Translations under genes and position numbers: made by a program
Shown: positions 56,397 to 64,000 of the stretch, piece by piece
Layout: each line of letters starts with the position of its first letter
Numbering within the stretch: the first letter of the stretch is position 1
The notes under the pieces: generated by a model
The model's database searches: none
Told to the model about the DNA's origin: nothing
What the model saw: the letters and a program-made list of their open reading frames with translations, nothing else
Assembly (NCBI GenBank): GCA_024642115.1
Contig: JAHEBU010000008.1
Span: forward strand, 165,062-229,061
From: Marivivens sp.
GTDB taxonomy: Bacteria; Pseudomonadota; Alphaproteobacteria; Rhodobacterales; Rhodobacteraceae
DNA: 64,000 bases
Reading direction: 5' to 3'

Positions 56397-57092
56397 TCAG
56401 GTTCTGGATTTCTCGAATTCCGACCAGGCCTGCTCAAACACCTTGAACGAAAAGCCGGGCGCGCGAGCCGGGCCAAGGATGAGCATTTCGGTATCCTGCA
56501 TCTTTTTGATCGCCGCGGACAACATCTCGATCACGTCGGGCGGAACGACGACCGCGCCGTGCCTATCGGCATGAACCAGATCACCGGGGGTCACGGTCAG
56601 CCCGAAAACCGTGACCGGCGAACCGATGTCGCGCACATGGACAAACCCGTGGCTGGGGCCGATGGACCCGGCAATCACCGGAAATCCGGGAGCCATATCG
56701 CCCAGATCGCGCATCACCCCGTTGGTCAGGGCGCCGGACATGCCGAACCCTTTATGGATCGTTGTGTTGACCTCGCCCCAGTAGGCCCCGATGGCATGGG
56801 GGTAATCCAGATCCTCGATCACCGCGATGGACGGCTTGGGTCCCTCGGCCATCGCCTTGTAATAGGCCATGCGGCGGGCACGGATCACATCGGCCGCTTC
56901 GGTCGGTGGGGCAAGCGCGGCGATTTTCGCGGTCACCGCATAACCCACGACAGCCCCACCGTCCGGGTCGCTGCACAGCATGGTCCCCCGTGTAAATCCG
57001 TTGAACCCGCGTTTGCCCTGCGCCACCTCTATGGCATTGCAAACAGTGGGGGTATCGACCTGCCGCAGCAGGGTCAAAAGGGCGGTGTCCAT
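56397..57092 (-). CDS. RraA-family aldolase/lyase
   Basis: A 231-residue member of the RraA/HMG-aldolase family, which cleaves 4-hydroxy-4-methyl- or 4-carboxy-4-hydroxy-2-oxoacids to pyruvate and a second product in aromatic catabolism. Conserved blocks are GMSGALTNGVMRDLGDM, the Arg/Asp centre, and TPGDLVHADRHGAVVVP. The RNase E-inhibitor RraA itself is shorter, so an enzyme is favoured, and the surrounding catabolic genes agree. Last gene of the cluster; it starts at the stop of the hydrolase gene. Confidence 0.82.
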   Translation of the reverse strand: MDTALLTLLRQVDTPTVCNAIEVAQGKRGFNGFTRGTMLCSDPDGGAVVGYAVTAKIAALAPPTEAADVIRARRMAYYKAMAEGPKPSIAVIEDLDYPHAIGAYWGEVNTTIHKGFGMSGALTNGVMRDLGDMAPGFPVIAGSIGPSHGFVHVRDIGSPVTVFGLTVTPGDLVHADRHGAVVVPPDVIEMLSAAIKKMQDTEMLILGPARAPGFSFKVFEQAWSEFEKSRT

Positions 57093-57784
57093 CAGTCCTC
57101 CAGCCAGCGGATCAGGGCCGCCGTCGTGTCATCGGGTTGCTCAAGTGTCGGCAGATGCCCTGCCCCGTCGATGATCCGAAGGGTCGATCCGCGGATCAGG
57201 CTGTGCATCAATTCGTGTCGGTGAACCGGGCAAAGAGCGTCGTCGCGACCACACAGGATCAGGGTCGGTACGCTGACGCCGCGCAGTGTATCCTGCTGAT
57301 CGGGGCGGTCGCGCAGTGCCGTGGACTGGCGGATGAAAACATCCGGCCCAAGGTCAAGCGCCATGACCATGCACAGATCCAGGATCGTCGCACGATGAGG
57401 ACCGTCCGTCAGATAGTTCGGCTTCATCTCGTCGCGCATCACCCCCGCCAATCCCCCGCCCGCCACCTTGGCGATTTGCGGGGCGCGGCGGGCTTTAATG
57501 GCCTCGCTTTCGGCCTTGGGGTTGGTGTCGAGCAGGGCCAGTCGGGTGACACGGGTCGGGGCCAGTCGGACGACTTCCATCGCGACGATGCCGCCCATCG
57601 ACAGTCCGGCCAGGGCAAATCGCGGCGGGGCTGCGGCGAGCATCTGCGCCGCCAGTTCCTGAACCGTGGCTGCCCCGGTGATGTCACCGACGTGAACCTT
57701 TGTCCGGGCGGATATTGCGTCGATCTGCGGGCCGAACAGCCGCCCGTCGCACATCATGCCAGGCAACAGAAACAGCGGGTCCAT
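57092..57784 (-). CDS. alpha/beta-hydrolase
   Basis: A 230-residue esterase/lactonase-like hydrolase starting at ATG 57784 (MDPLFLLPGMMCDGRLF); a longer frame to 58174 overlaps the next gene antisense to nothing and is rejected. Nucleophile elbow GLSMGG, acid in CGRDDALCPVH and His in GAGHLPTLEQP complete the triad. The oxyanion segment LLPGMMCDG is like those of enol-lactone or ring-fission-product hydrolases. Coupled by ATGA to the MetE-like gene upstream. Confidence 0.87.
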   Translation of the reverse strand: MDPLFLLPGMMCDGRLFGPQIDAISARTKVHVGDITGAATVQELAAQMLAAAPPRFALAGLSMGGIVAMEVVRLAPTRVTRLALLDTNPKAESEAIKARRAPQIAKVAGGGLAGVMRDEMKPNYLTDGPHRATILDLCMVMALDLGPDVFIRQSTALRDRPDQQDTLRGVSVPTLILCGRDDALCPVHRHELMHSLIRGSTLRIIDGAGHLPTLEQPDDTTAALIRWLED

Positions 57785-58905
57785 CACGATGCCAGCGCCG
57801 CCCCGTCCGACAGCGCCCGCAATTTGGCATAGGCGATGTCGGGATCGACCGCGCCAAACCCGGCAAAAGTTCCGAAACCGCAGTCGCTGCCCGCGATCAC
57901 CCGGTCGCGGCCCACGATCGCGGTGAACCGGTCCAGTCGTTGGGCCACCAGTTCTGGGTGTTCGACGAAATTGGTGGTCGTATCGACCACGCCCGGAACC
58001 AGGATCTTGTCGTCGGGAATGTCGGCCTTGCGGTCCCGGAACACGCTCCATTCGTGGCCGTGGCGGGGGTTGGACGTCTCGAACAGGACATACCGCGCCT
58101 TGGCGGACATCAGCGTGTCGAACATCTTGGCCATCGGAATATCGCAGACATGCGGACCTTCGTAGTTGCCCCAACAGATGTGGATGCGGATTTTTTCGGC
58201 CGGAATATCGCGCAGGGCATGGTTGAGCGCCGCAACATGGGTCTGGGCGACGGTGATGAAGTCGTCGTCACTGAGGTCCGTAAAAAGCATATGCCGCGAC
58301 AGGGCCAGATCGGGGCAGTCGAGTTGCAGATCAAGACCCGAGCCGACGATGGTTTCGTATTCGGCCTTCATCGCGTCGGCGAGCGCCGCCAGATAGGCCT
58401 CGCGGGTTTTGTAGTGCGCGTTTTGAAGAAAAAGGCTGATGACCCCCGGAGAGGCAGCATTCATGAAACCGCGCGTGGCCCCGTGTTCGATCATGGCGGA
58501 TTTGAGGTTGGCGATGTCTTTCTCAAGCTCGCCCTGCCCTTTGGATTTCACATCCCCCACACACATCGGGCGGGCATATTGGGGGGTGCCGCCTTCGTTG
58601 GCGAGGCGCCGAAGAAAGCCGGGAAAGAGTTTCAGATCGGCGGGCGCGTTGCGGGGGCTGTCGCCGTCGAACCCGGTATAGCGATCCTTGACATAGGTGG
58701 CATAGCTGATCTTGGAGGTTTCGCCATCCGACACGATCCCGACCCCGGCGGCGACCTGTCGAGCCACCGTGGCTGACACGGCGCGGGTCATCGCGGCGTC
58801 AAAGGCGGCCGGATCGTAGGGCTGATTTTTCTCGCGGGCAAAGATGAAATCGACCACGTCCTGCGTGCGGGGAAGCGAGCCTACGTGGGTGGTCAGGATG
58901 GTCAT
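57784..58905 (-). CDS. MetE C-terminal-like (cobalamin-independent methyltransferase) protein
   Basis: A 373-residue TIM-barrel protein of the methionine synthase II (MetE C-terminal) superfamily. Start at ATG 58905 (MTILTTHVGSLPRT), with GGAGG upstream. The zinc ligands expected for thiol activation appear in HICWGNYEG and GSDCGFGTF, with DGETSKISY near the start. Such stand-alone proteins in catabolic clusters are often demethylases or C-C cleaving relatives rather than methionine synthases; which applies here cannot be read. First gene after a 81-base gap from the bicupin. Confidence 0.83.
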   Translation of the reverse strand: MTILTTHVGSLPRTQDVVDFIFAREKNQPYDPAAFDAAMTRAVSATVARQVAAGVGIVSDGETSKISYATYVKDRYTGFDGDSPRNAPADLKLFPGFLRRLANEGGTPQYARPMCVGDVKSKGQGELEKDIANLKSAMIEHGATRGFMNAASPGVISLFLQNAHYKTREAYLAALADAMKAEYETIVGSGLDLQLDCPDLALSRHMLFTDLSDDDFITVAQTHVAALNHALRDIPAEKIRIHICWGNYEGPHVCDIPMAKMFDTLMSAKARYVLFETSNPRHGHEWSVFRDRKADIPDDKILVPGVVDTTTNFVEHPELVAQRLDRFTAIVGRDRVIAGSDCGFGTFAGFGAVDPDIAYAKLRALSDGAALAS

Positions 58906-58986
58906 GTTTGGCCTCCGATACGATCTGATAGCAGGGCGTTCAGGCATGAACGGCGTAAATCGCCCTGATTTCATTGACAAAAAGTA

Positions 58987-59961
58987 TTAACGCGGGTTGG
59001 GCGCCCAGGTCGGCCCCGCGGGATCGCCCGTGGCCACGATGTGATACAGCGACGCCTCTCCGGTCATGGAGGGGACAGCGGTGTGGGGCAGGTTTTCAGG
59101 CACGGACATGGTATCGCCGGGGTTCAGGACGGCCTCGCCCCCGGCCCATTGCACCCGCCAGTGGCCGCGCATCGGCATCAGGACCGACGGGCGGTCGTGC
59201 TGGTGCATGTCCAAGGTAGCAGAGCCACGGGTGATGAAATCGACCTCGAACCCCGGTTTGTCGCGCAGTTTGCCGGCTGTCCCGATCACCTTGGCGGGTT
59301 TGCGGTCGGCCAGCGCATACAGGTCCCAGTAGCGGGCGACATAGTGCGGGACCACGTCGGCGGTGGTGGGTTCGGGAAAGGCTTTCAATTCGGCCTCGGT
59401 CAAGATCGGCATGGGGGTGATCCCGGTGGGCAGCGTCTGCCCCGTCTTGCTGTCATAGAGTTTGCGATCGGAGCCGAGGATCAGCCCATGATCCTTGGCA
59501 TCCTCGATCACCTGGGGCGCCCAGATGACGCCACCGCCCGCGTCGTCGCCACCCAGGATTGCCATGATCATCCCGTAATCGGTGCCGATGTTTTCAAAGC
59601 CGCGAAAGATGCCGGTGGGGATGTTGATGATGTCGCCTTCCTCCAGCACGACCTCGCCTGCGGTCCCCCAGCGCCCCCAGAAAAACCGCCAACGGCCCGA
59701 GAGGACAAAGAACACCTCGGCGGTGCGGTGGCTGTGCAGGCTGTTTCGGCATTTGGGCGGTTGCCCCGCCGCGCCGATGTTGAACCCGTGCGGGATCGCG
59801 ATATGGACGTGCTGATCGGGGCTTTCCGACACGCCGCCGCCGATGATGGTAAAGTTTTCCTTTTGGTTCGATCCGGGCGTGTGGGCGTCGATAAACGCGG
59901 TCTTGCAGGGTTTGAGTTCGCCATAGCGGACGATGCGGGTTTCCATCTGGGCGGGGGTCAT
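58987..59961 (-). CDS. bicupin (gentisate dioxygenase-like fold)
   Basis: A 324-residue protein with two cupin domains. Domain 1 has NSLHSHRTAEVFFVLSG with three likely metal ligands, and GDIINIPTGIFRGFEN, where the fourth ligand His is replaced by Arg. Domain 2 has DMHQHDRPSVLMPMRGHWRV and DTMSVPENLPHTAV. The overall layout is like ring-cleaving gentisate/salicylate dioxygenases, but the substrate cannot be inferred. Coupled by overlap to the NTF2-like gene upstream. Confidence 0.83.
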   Translation of the reverse strand: MTPAQMETRIVRYGELKPCKTAFIDAHTPGSNQKENFTIIGGGVSESPDQHVHIAIPHGFNIGAAGQPPKCRNSLHSHRTAEVFFVLSGRWRFFWGRWGTAGEVVLEEGDIINIPTGIFRGFENIGTDYGMIMAILGGDDAGGGVIWAPQVIEDAKDHGLILGSDRKLYDSKTGQTLPTGITPMPILTEAELKAFPEPTTADVVPHYVARYWDLYALADRKPAKVIGTAGKLRDKPGFEVDFITRGSATLDMHQHDRPSVLMPMRGHWRVQWAGGEAVLNPGDTMSVPENLPHTAVPSMTGEASLYHIVATGDPAGPTWAPNPR

Positions 59962-60947
59962 AGGGCACCTGTGTGCAAAAGGATCTGTTTCCAGACCGCT
60001 GTTTCGTCAAAGATTACAAACTCGCGCCGCAGTTTGGGCGTGGTTCCGGTGATGGCCCCGAATTCGGCATGGGACAGGCCCATGATATGGACCGGCGCCC
60101 CGGTTGGTCGCCCAAAGGCACCCCAACCGGAATGGAGGCCGTCAAGGCTCCACCTCAGAGCGGCGCGGGGCGGCAGCGTGGGGTCGTCCCGCCCGATCTG
60201 GTGATGGAGGGTGAAGGTCGCGTCGGGAAACGCCGCCCGCAGCGACATCCAGAACCGGTCTGCGTCACCATGCCCGTGGCCCGTGACCCCGCCCGGCAAT
60301 TCAAGCTGGCAGGCCCGGTCATAGTCGGCCGGGATCGCCGCCATGTCCGCCCCCATGATCCGGGTCACGAGGTCGCCATACCGCGCGCCCCATTCATTGT
60401 CGTTGCCGCGCCCGGTGTAGGGGCCGAGTTTGTCGATAGCGGGGGTGAAGGGCCGAACGGCCGTGTCCGCCCCGCCTTCGCGAGCGATGAGGTCGCGGGC
60501 ATAATCCGCCGGGTCCCAGCCCATTTGCCGCACGATCGCCCCCTGATCGCGGATCAGCCATTCGTCGTTGATCTGGTTGTTGATCGCATGGCAGTCGGCA
60601 ATGATCCGGTACCCCAGCTTGCGCCCGGTCGCCGTGCCATAGACGCCGTCGCCCAGATGGGTGGCGGTGGAATAGATCCGGTGCGACGACAGCATCCCCG
60701 TTTCGGGCGTGCCGGACCAGATCACATCTTCACCCAACAGGGTCCGGTCGGGGAATTCGGCCAGAGTCGCCATTGTCGCCCCGATGACGTTCTGGTTGCC
60801 AATGACCACCGACGAAGGCGAGCGAACCACCAGATCGGGCGCATAGTAGTGGTGCAGCGTGGCGATGCCCCGATCTTCCCAAATTTCTTTGGTGATCCCG
60901 AGGATATAGTCGGGGAAGTCCTGAAAACGGGGGTCAAAACCCTTCAT
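59958..60947 (-). CDS. two-domain NTF2/SnoaL-like protein 1
   Basis: A 329-residue protein with two SnoaL-like cone folds. Domain 1 starts FDPRFQDFPDYILGITKEIWEDRG and has YYAPDLVVRSPSSVVIG; domain 2 contains DADRFWMSLRAAFPDATFTLHHQ and RAALRWSLDGLHSGWGAFGRPTG. Polyketide cyclase-like members isomerise or hydrate small ring compounds. Start overlaps the LacI-type gene's 3' end by 14 bases; stop overlaps the bicupin start. A second, diverged copy of this architecture is at 62723-63757. Confidence 0.78.
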   Translation of the reverse strand: MKGFDPRFQDFPDYILGITKEIWEDRGIATLHHYYAPDLVVRSPSSVVIGNQNVIGATMATLAEFPDRTLLGEDVIWSGTPETGMLSSHRIYSTATHLGDGVYGTATGRKLGYRIIADCHAINNQINDEWLIRDQGAIVRQMGWDPADYARDLIAREGGADTAVRPFTPAIDKLGPYTGRGNDNEWGARYGDLVTRIMGADMAAIPADYDRACQLELPGGVTGHGHGDADRFWMSLRAAFPDATFTLHHQIGRDDPTLPPRAALRWSLDGLHSGWGAFGRPTGAPVHIMGLSHAEFGAITGTTPKLRREFVIFDETAVWKQILLHTGAL

Positions 60948-61962
60948 CTGTCCACCTGTGCGGCTTGCGGGCCGATCCGCGCAGGATCAGCGGCCCGTCG
61001 ATTTCGATTTTCTGGGAGGGGCGGGTTGCGTCGTCTATCTGGGCCAGAAGCGTGTCCACCGTCGCCTCGACCATCCGGTTCAGCGGTTGCCGGATCGTCG
61101 TCAGGTCATAGGCGGGCCAGGCCGAAAGCGGCACGTCGTCGTATCCGACGATCGACACATCGCCCGGCACAGACAGCCCCAGTTCGAACCGCAGCGCGTC
61201 CATGACCGCAAAGGCCATGTGGTCATTGCCGACAAAGATCGCATCTGGCCGGTCGGGCCGGGTCATCAGGTCGCGGGCGGCCTGTGCCGCGGTGTCGCGA
61301 TTGTACATGCCGTCGATGATGGCCAGCGGCGTGTGTCCAGCGGCGGCCAGCCCTTCGATAAATCCGCGCTGCCGGTCGCGCCCGGTCGATGACCCTTCCC
61401 AACCGGCGATATGGGCGATCCGCGTATGCCCCCCCGCCAGCAGGAATTCCGCCGCCCGTCGCCCGCCTGTCACATTGTCCGAGGTCACGGACGAAATACC
61501 GCTGCCGTCTTGTCCCCGGTTGAACATCACGACCGGAATTCCGGCGTCTGTGCAGCGCCGCGTGAGGTCGTTGGTCATGCCAACGCTGGCCGTGATGATC
61601 CCGTCGACGTGGTAGTCCATCAGCTCTTGCACGATCTTGCTGATGGAATCGGGCGCGTTGGAGGCGATAAAGACAAGGATGTGATAACCTTTGTCCTGAA
61701 GCGCTTTGGAGAGTTGTTCGAGCGCGAGCGGATAGAACTGGTTGTCCAGATAGGCCACCACCAGCCCGATGATCCGGCTTTTGCCGGTAATCATCGCGCG
61801 CGCGAAGGGGTTGGGCCGATAGCCCAGTTGTTCGGCCGCCTTGCGCACCTTGGCCACCGTGTCGGCTGATGCCGAGGCCCCGGAAAACACCCGGCTGACG
61901 GCCGATTGGCTTACCCCGGCCCGGCGGGCGACGTCCAGCGATGTGATCTTGGGTTCTGCCAT
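60934..61962 (-). CDS. LacI-family transcriptional regulator
   Basis: A 342-residue repressor. The N-terminal HTH is TSLDVARRAGVSQSAVSRVFSG, the hinge RPNPFARAMITGKS, and the rest is a periplasmic-binding-like ligand domain (GGHTRIAHIAGW, DAIFVGNDHMAFAVMDAL, VGYDDVPLSAWPAYDLTTI). Start ATG 61962 overlaps the SDR stop (ATGA). It lies within the cluster it probably controls, with a sugar- or small-acid-type effector by family habit; operator sites were not found. Confidence 0.93.
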   Translation of the reverse strand: MAEPKITSLDVARRAGVSQSAVSRVFSGASASADTVAKVRKAAEQLGYRPNPFARAMITGKSRIIGLVVAYLDNQFYPLALEQLSKALQDKGYHILVFIASNAPDSISKIVQELMDYHVDGIITASVGMTNDLTRRCTDAGIPVVMFNRGQDGSGISSVTSDNVTGGRRAAEFLLAGGHTRIAHIAGWEGSSTGRDRQRGFIEGLAAAGHTPLAIIDGMYNRDTAAQAARDLMTRPDRPDAIFVGNDHMAFAVMDALRFELGLSVPGDVSIVGYDDVPLSAWPAYDLTTIRQPLNRMVEATVDTLLAQIDDATRPSQKIEIDGPLILRGSARKPHRWTDEGF

Positions 61963-62726
61963 CAGTCCGCCGTCCAGCCTCCGTCGATGATCAGGCTGGA
62001 GCCTGTCATGAGGGCCGAGGCGTCGGAGGCGAGGAACACGACGGGTCCCATGATGTCCTCGATCTCGCCCACGCGGCCCAGTTTGATCTTGTCCTCGATC
62101 CACTTGCGCCGTTCGGGGATGGCGAGGGTCTGTTCGGCCAGGGGTGTCCGGATGAAGGTGGGGCAGAGCGTGTTGACGCGGATGCCCTGCGGCCCCCATT
62201 CGATGGCCATGGATTTGGTCATCCCCTCCAGCGCGTGTTTGGTCGCGCAATAGACCGCCCGGTCGATCCCGCCCACATGGCCCATCTGGGACGAGATGTT
62301 GATGAGGCTGCCCGGCTTGCCCGCCGCGATCAGGCCCTGCGCCACCGCCCGGGTCAGGAAATAGGCGGCGCGAACGTTGAGGTCGGTGACGGCGTCGTAA
62401 TCCTCGGGCGTCGTGGCCAGCGCCGGGGAATGGCGGGCCAGCCCGGCCGAATTGACAAGGATATCGAACGGGCCAAGGTCAGCCACGAGAGCCGCCGTCG
62501 CCTCCAGATCGGTGATGTCCAGCGTCTGCGGCCGGGCGCGCAACCCGCGCTCTGCCATTGCAGAACACAGCGCCGACAGGGGGCCAAGGGTCCGCGCCAC
62601 GGCGACGACATCCGCGCCCGCCTCGGCCAAGGCGACCGCTGCCCCCAACCCGATCCCCGACGAGGCACCCGTGACCAGCGCGCGCTTGCCCTCCAGCCGG
62701 AATGACGGGGTGCGCGGCAGGGTCAT
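61962..62726 (-). CDS. SDR-family oxidoreductase
   Basis: A 254-residue classical short-chain dehydrogenase. NAD(P) motif GASSGIGLGAAVAL near 20-33, NSAGLARHSP, catalytic Ser in NISSQMGHVGG, and YCATKHALEGM with Tyr-Lys. Close in style to 2-deoxy-gluconate or 3-oxoacyl-type dehydrogenases. Its ATG overlaps the stop of NTF2-like protein 2, and its stop overlaps the LacI-type gene, so it is inside the operon. Confidence 0.92.
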   Translation of the reverse strand: MTLPRTPSFRLEGKRALVTGASSGIGLGAAVALAEAGADVVAVARTLGPLSALCSAMAERGLRARPQTLDITDLEATAALVADLGPFDILVNSAGLARHSPALATTPEDYDAVTDLNVRAAYFLTRAVAQGLIAAGKPGSLINISSQMGHVGGIDRAVYCATKHALEGMTKSMAIEWGPQGIRVNTLCPTFIRTPLAEQTLAIPERRKWIEDKIKLGRVGEIEDIMGPVVFLASDASALMTGSSLIIDGGWTAD

Positions 62727-63757
62727 CGCTCCAGCCCGTCAGACAGGGACAGCGGGCCGAATGATCGCGCCTTGTTGAACTCCCGCATCCGGCCCAGCAC
62801 GTCCACGCCGATCTGGGAATACATGTCCAGCAGGTCCACCAGCACCCAGTTTTCGCGGATCAGGCCATCCTCCATCCGCCAGAAGTCCAGGCTGCGCAGG
62901 GTGATTGTCTGGCCAGACGGGGCAATCCCAAGCCAGCCATCCCCAGTGATCGTGAGCCGCATGTTGGGCCAGCCGGTTTCGCAGGTGTAGGCCCCCTGCG
63001 CGATCCAGTGACTGGTCAGACCGTCCGGATCCAGCCCCCGGTCCGGCATGGCCCGCAGGAACGGGATCTGGTGCCAGTGCCGGAACCCGGAAATCCCCCG
63101 GCCCGTCCCGATACCGGCAGGGCCATACCAGTTGAAGCGCGGATGCCAGAACCGGGGCAGCTCCATCACCGCCGGGTCCGGATTGCCGGGGTGGCGGCAC
63201 AGCGCGGTGAGCATGTCGAGCACATGCCGCATCGTCGCCGCCCCGTCCCCATCTGCGGTCAGACCGTCCTGCGTCATCGGCGCGGGTGTTGCCAGAAACG
63301 CCCCCAGCTGGGGCACCATGGGCCATGCGCGGGCCTGCATCATCAGTTCGGGAATGTCCCAGATCGCCTGCATTTCAACCACCTGCCCCGCCACGATCCG
63401 AAAGAATTCGTGATAGCGCATGTGGGCCAGATGCCCGGTCGGCGGGATGTCCAAAAAGGGGGCAGCAAAGGTCCCCATGTACGTGCCGCAGGTGCCGACC
63501 CAGTCGTCCCCTTGCGGCGAGGTCCCGGCCAGCAAGATCATCTCGCGCCGCTCAAGATCGGGCAGGGCGACAAGCAATTGGGTCAGCGCGGCTGTCAGGT
63601 GGCCGGGACCGGTGCCCGTGCCGAACGGATGGCAGAGGTGTATCGCCGCATCAGGCGCGATCACGGCGTCGATGGCACACTCGAGGTCCGGCAGCTGCGC
63701 CGTCTGCGCAGCTTTGCAAAACGGCGCGATGACCGATTTCAGGGCATCAGGTGTCAT
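62723..63757 (-). CDS. two-domain NTF2/SnoaL-like protein 2
   Basis: A 344-residue protein from ATG 63757 (MTPDALKSVIAPFCKAA), overlapping the stop of the 59-codon frame upstream. Two SnoaL-like folds: PDAAIHLCHPFGTGTGPGHLTAAL and HMRYHEFFRIVAGQVVEMQAIWDIP in the first; WHPRFNWYGPAGIGTGRGISGFRHWHQIPFLRAMPD and LRSLDFWRMEDGLIRENWVLVDLLDMYSQIG in the second. The latter resembles polyketide cyclase SnoaL family C-terminal halves. Enzymatic role unknown. Diverged paralogue of 59958-60947. Confidence 0.8.
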   Translation of the reverse strand: MTPDALKSVIAPFCKAAQTAQLPDLECAIDAVIAPDAAIHLCHPFGTGTGPGHLTAALTQLLVALPDLERREMILLAGTSPQGDDWVGTCGTYMGTFAAPFLDIPPTGHLAHMRYHEFFRIVAGQVVEMQAIWDIPELMMQARAWPMVPQLGAFLATPAPMTQDGLTADGDGAATMRHVLDMLTALCRHPGNPDPAVMELPRFWHPRFNWYGPAGIGTGRGISGFRHWHQIPFLRAMPDRGLDPDGLTSHWIAQGAYTCETGWPNMRLTITGDGWLGIAPSGQTITLRSLDFWRMEDGLIRENWVLVDLLDMYSQIGVDVLGRMREFNKARSFGPLSLSDGLER

Positions 63758-63824
63758 TCCACGGCCGTCCCGCAGGCCACGGTGCGTCGCCCGAACAGGC
63801 GCAGGCGGATGTTGCTGTGTTTGG
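63753..63824. repeat. duplicated gene-end sequence, copy 1 (partner 63929-64000)
   Basis: Bases 63753-63824 match 63929-64000, about four fifths identical by hand alignment, without gaps over 72 bases and offset by 176. Both encode the same C-terminal peptide and an ATGA overlap. Confidence 0.75.
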
Positions 63825-63933
63825 CGCAGGCGACGCAGCCTTGCAGTCGGCGCTCGCGCGATCCGCATCCGCCGGGACCCGGAAACTGTGCAGTTTTCGT
63901 CCCGATTTCCGCGCGGAAATCGCCCCCCGTCAT
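63754..63933 (-). CDS. 59-codon frame built on a duplicated gene end
   Basis: Begins at ATG 63933 overlapping the stop of the gene that enters from the right edge, and ends overlapping the ATG of NTF2-like protein 2. The last twenty codons (SNIRLRLFGRRTVACGTAVE) repeat the end of the upstream gene (CNIRVRRYGRRNVAYGTAAE). The middle has Cys in GGCGSRERR and QGCVACAK. It could be a real small protein, a fossil of a duplicated gene end, or only a translational bridge. Confidence 0.4.
   Translation of the reverse strand: MTGGDFRAEIGTKTAQFPGPGGCGSRERRLQGCVACAKHSNIRLRLFGRRTVACGTAVE
63903..63922. repeat. perfect 20-base palindrome
   Basis: CGATTTCCGCGCGGAAATCG reads the same on both strands. It lies early in the 59-codon frame, just after the stop of the edge gene, so it could be a hairpin separating transcript segments or an operator. 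Confidence 0.65.
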
Positions 63934-64000
63934 TCCGCCGCCGTCCCGTAGGCCACGTTGCGGCGTCCGTAGCGGCGCACGCGGATGTTGCATTGTTCGG
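63930..64000 (-). CDS. 3' end of an unidentified gene (continues beyond window)
   Basis: Only the last 22 codons are present (ending NIRVRRYGRRNVAYGTAAE and TGA). The peptide is basic and not enough for a family call. Its stop overlaps the ATG of the 59-codon frame, so it is part of the same minus-strand operon as the catabolic genes. Confidence 0.6.
   Translation of the reverse strand, partial: EQCNIRVRRYGRRNVAYGTAAE

Noticed and set aside
57784..58174. N-terminal extension of the alpha/beta-hydrolase frame
   Set aside because: The extra 130 codons lie in another frame of the MetE-like gene; MDPLFLLPG at 57784 with an ATGA overlap is the natural start.
59041..61205. Two long plus-strand frames in the catabolic cluster (59041-60204 and 59973-61205)
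   Set aside because: Antisense to the bicupin, NTF2-like protein and LacI-type regulator; no recognisable product.
63934..63993. ATG at 63993 as a longer start for the 59-codon frame
   Set aside because: These codons are an alternative frame of the edge gene's end; ATG 63933 with the ATGA overlap fits the operon style.

Overview
The window reads as one contiguous, high-GC chromosome segment of a marine alphaproteobacterium of the Rhodobacteraceae (Roseobacter group). This assignment is inferred from gene content and order (no alignment was possible): ccmABCDG with ccmI elsewhere, yajC-secD-secF, a yfgM-bamB-der block, heterotetrameric sarcosine oxidase, Atm1-type exporter, FeSOD and several small proteins of a type common in this group. 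No tRNA, rRNA, CRISPR array, intact insertion sequence or prophage was seen.

Layout. 0-24 kb is mainly housekeeping: 3' part of acnA, a phosphomannomutase, cytochrome c maturation (ccmG-D-C-B-A, minus strand), secF-secD-yajC, serS, a DUF2235 hydrolase, a TspO-like membrane protein, der-bamB-yfgM, a Bcr/CflA drug exporter, an Atm1-type ABC exporter, a LysM protein, a LOG-family hydrolase and a GH114-like secreted enzyme. 23-29 kb is cell-surface related: an RTX-type secreted protein, FeSOD, and a coupled pair of glycosyltransferases plus a sulfotransferase. 28.7-34.7 kb is the sarcosine oxidase locus (soxB, soxD, soxA, soxG), with two paralogous small membrane proteins lying between soxB and soxD. 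34.9-39.5 kb holds ccmI-ruvX-DUF1289, a PhyH-like oxygenase, a TauE/SafE permease and dusA. 40-43 kb is an adaptor-permease-ATPase export system.

43.4-56.2 kb looks like a low-oxygen or stress region. It holds an arginine deiminase operon (antiporter, arcA, arcB-type OTCase, arcC), two paralogous Crp/Fnr regulators that bracket a zinc alcohol dehydrogenase and a membrane-anchored cytochrome c, a conserved 78-residue protein, a soluble histidine kinase, a phasin-like protein, a glycine-rich DUF1269-like protein and a lipoprotein hydrolase. FNR-like dyads recur: near the arc operon, upstream of each Crp/Fnr gene, and upstream of the phasin gene. One of them sits at the exact centre of a larger inverted repeat.

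56.4-64 kb is a tightly packed minus-strand catabolic cluster under its own LacI-type regulator: RraA-like aldolase, alpha/beta hydrolase, MetE-C-like protein, bicupin, two two-domain NTF2/SnoaL-like proteins and an SDR dehydrogenase, mostly joined by ATGA overlaps. I cannot name its substrate; it is the best candidate here for an undescribed pathway. At the right edge the 3' end of the next gene is duplicated 176 bases downstream, creating a 59-codon open frame.
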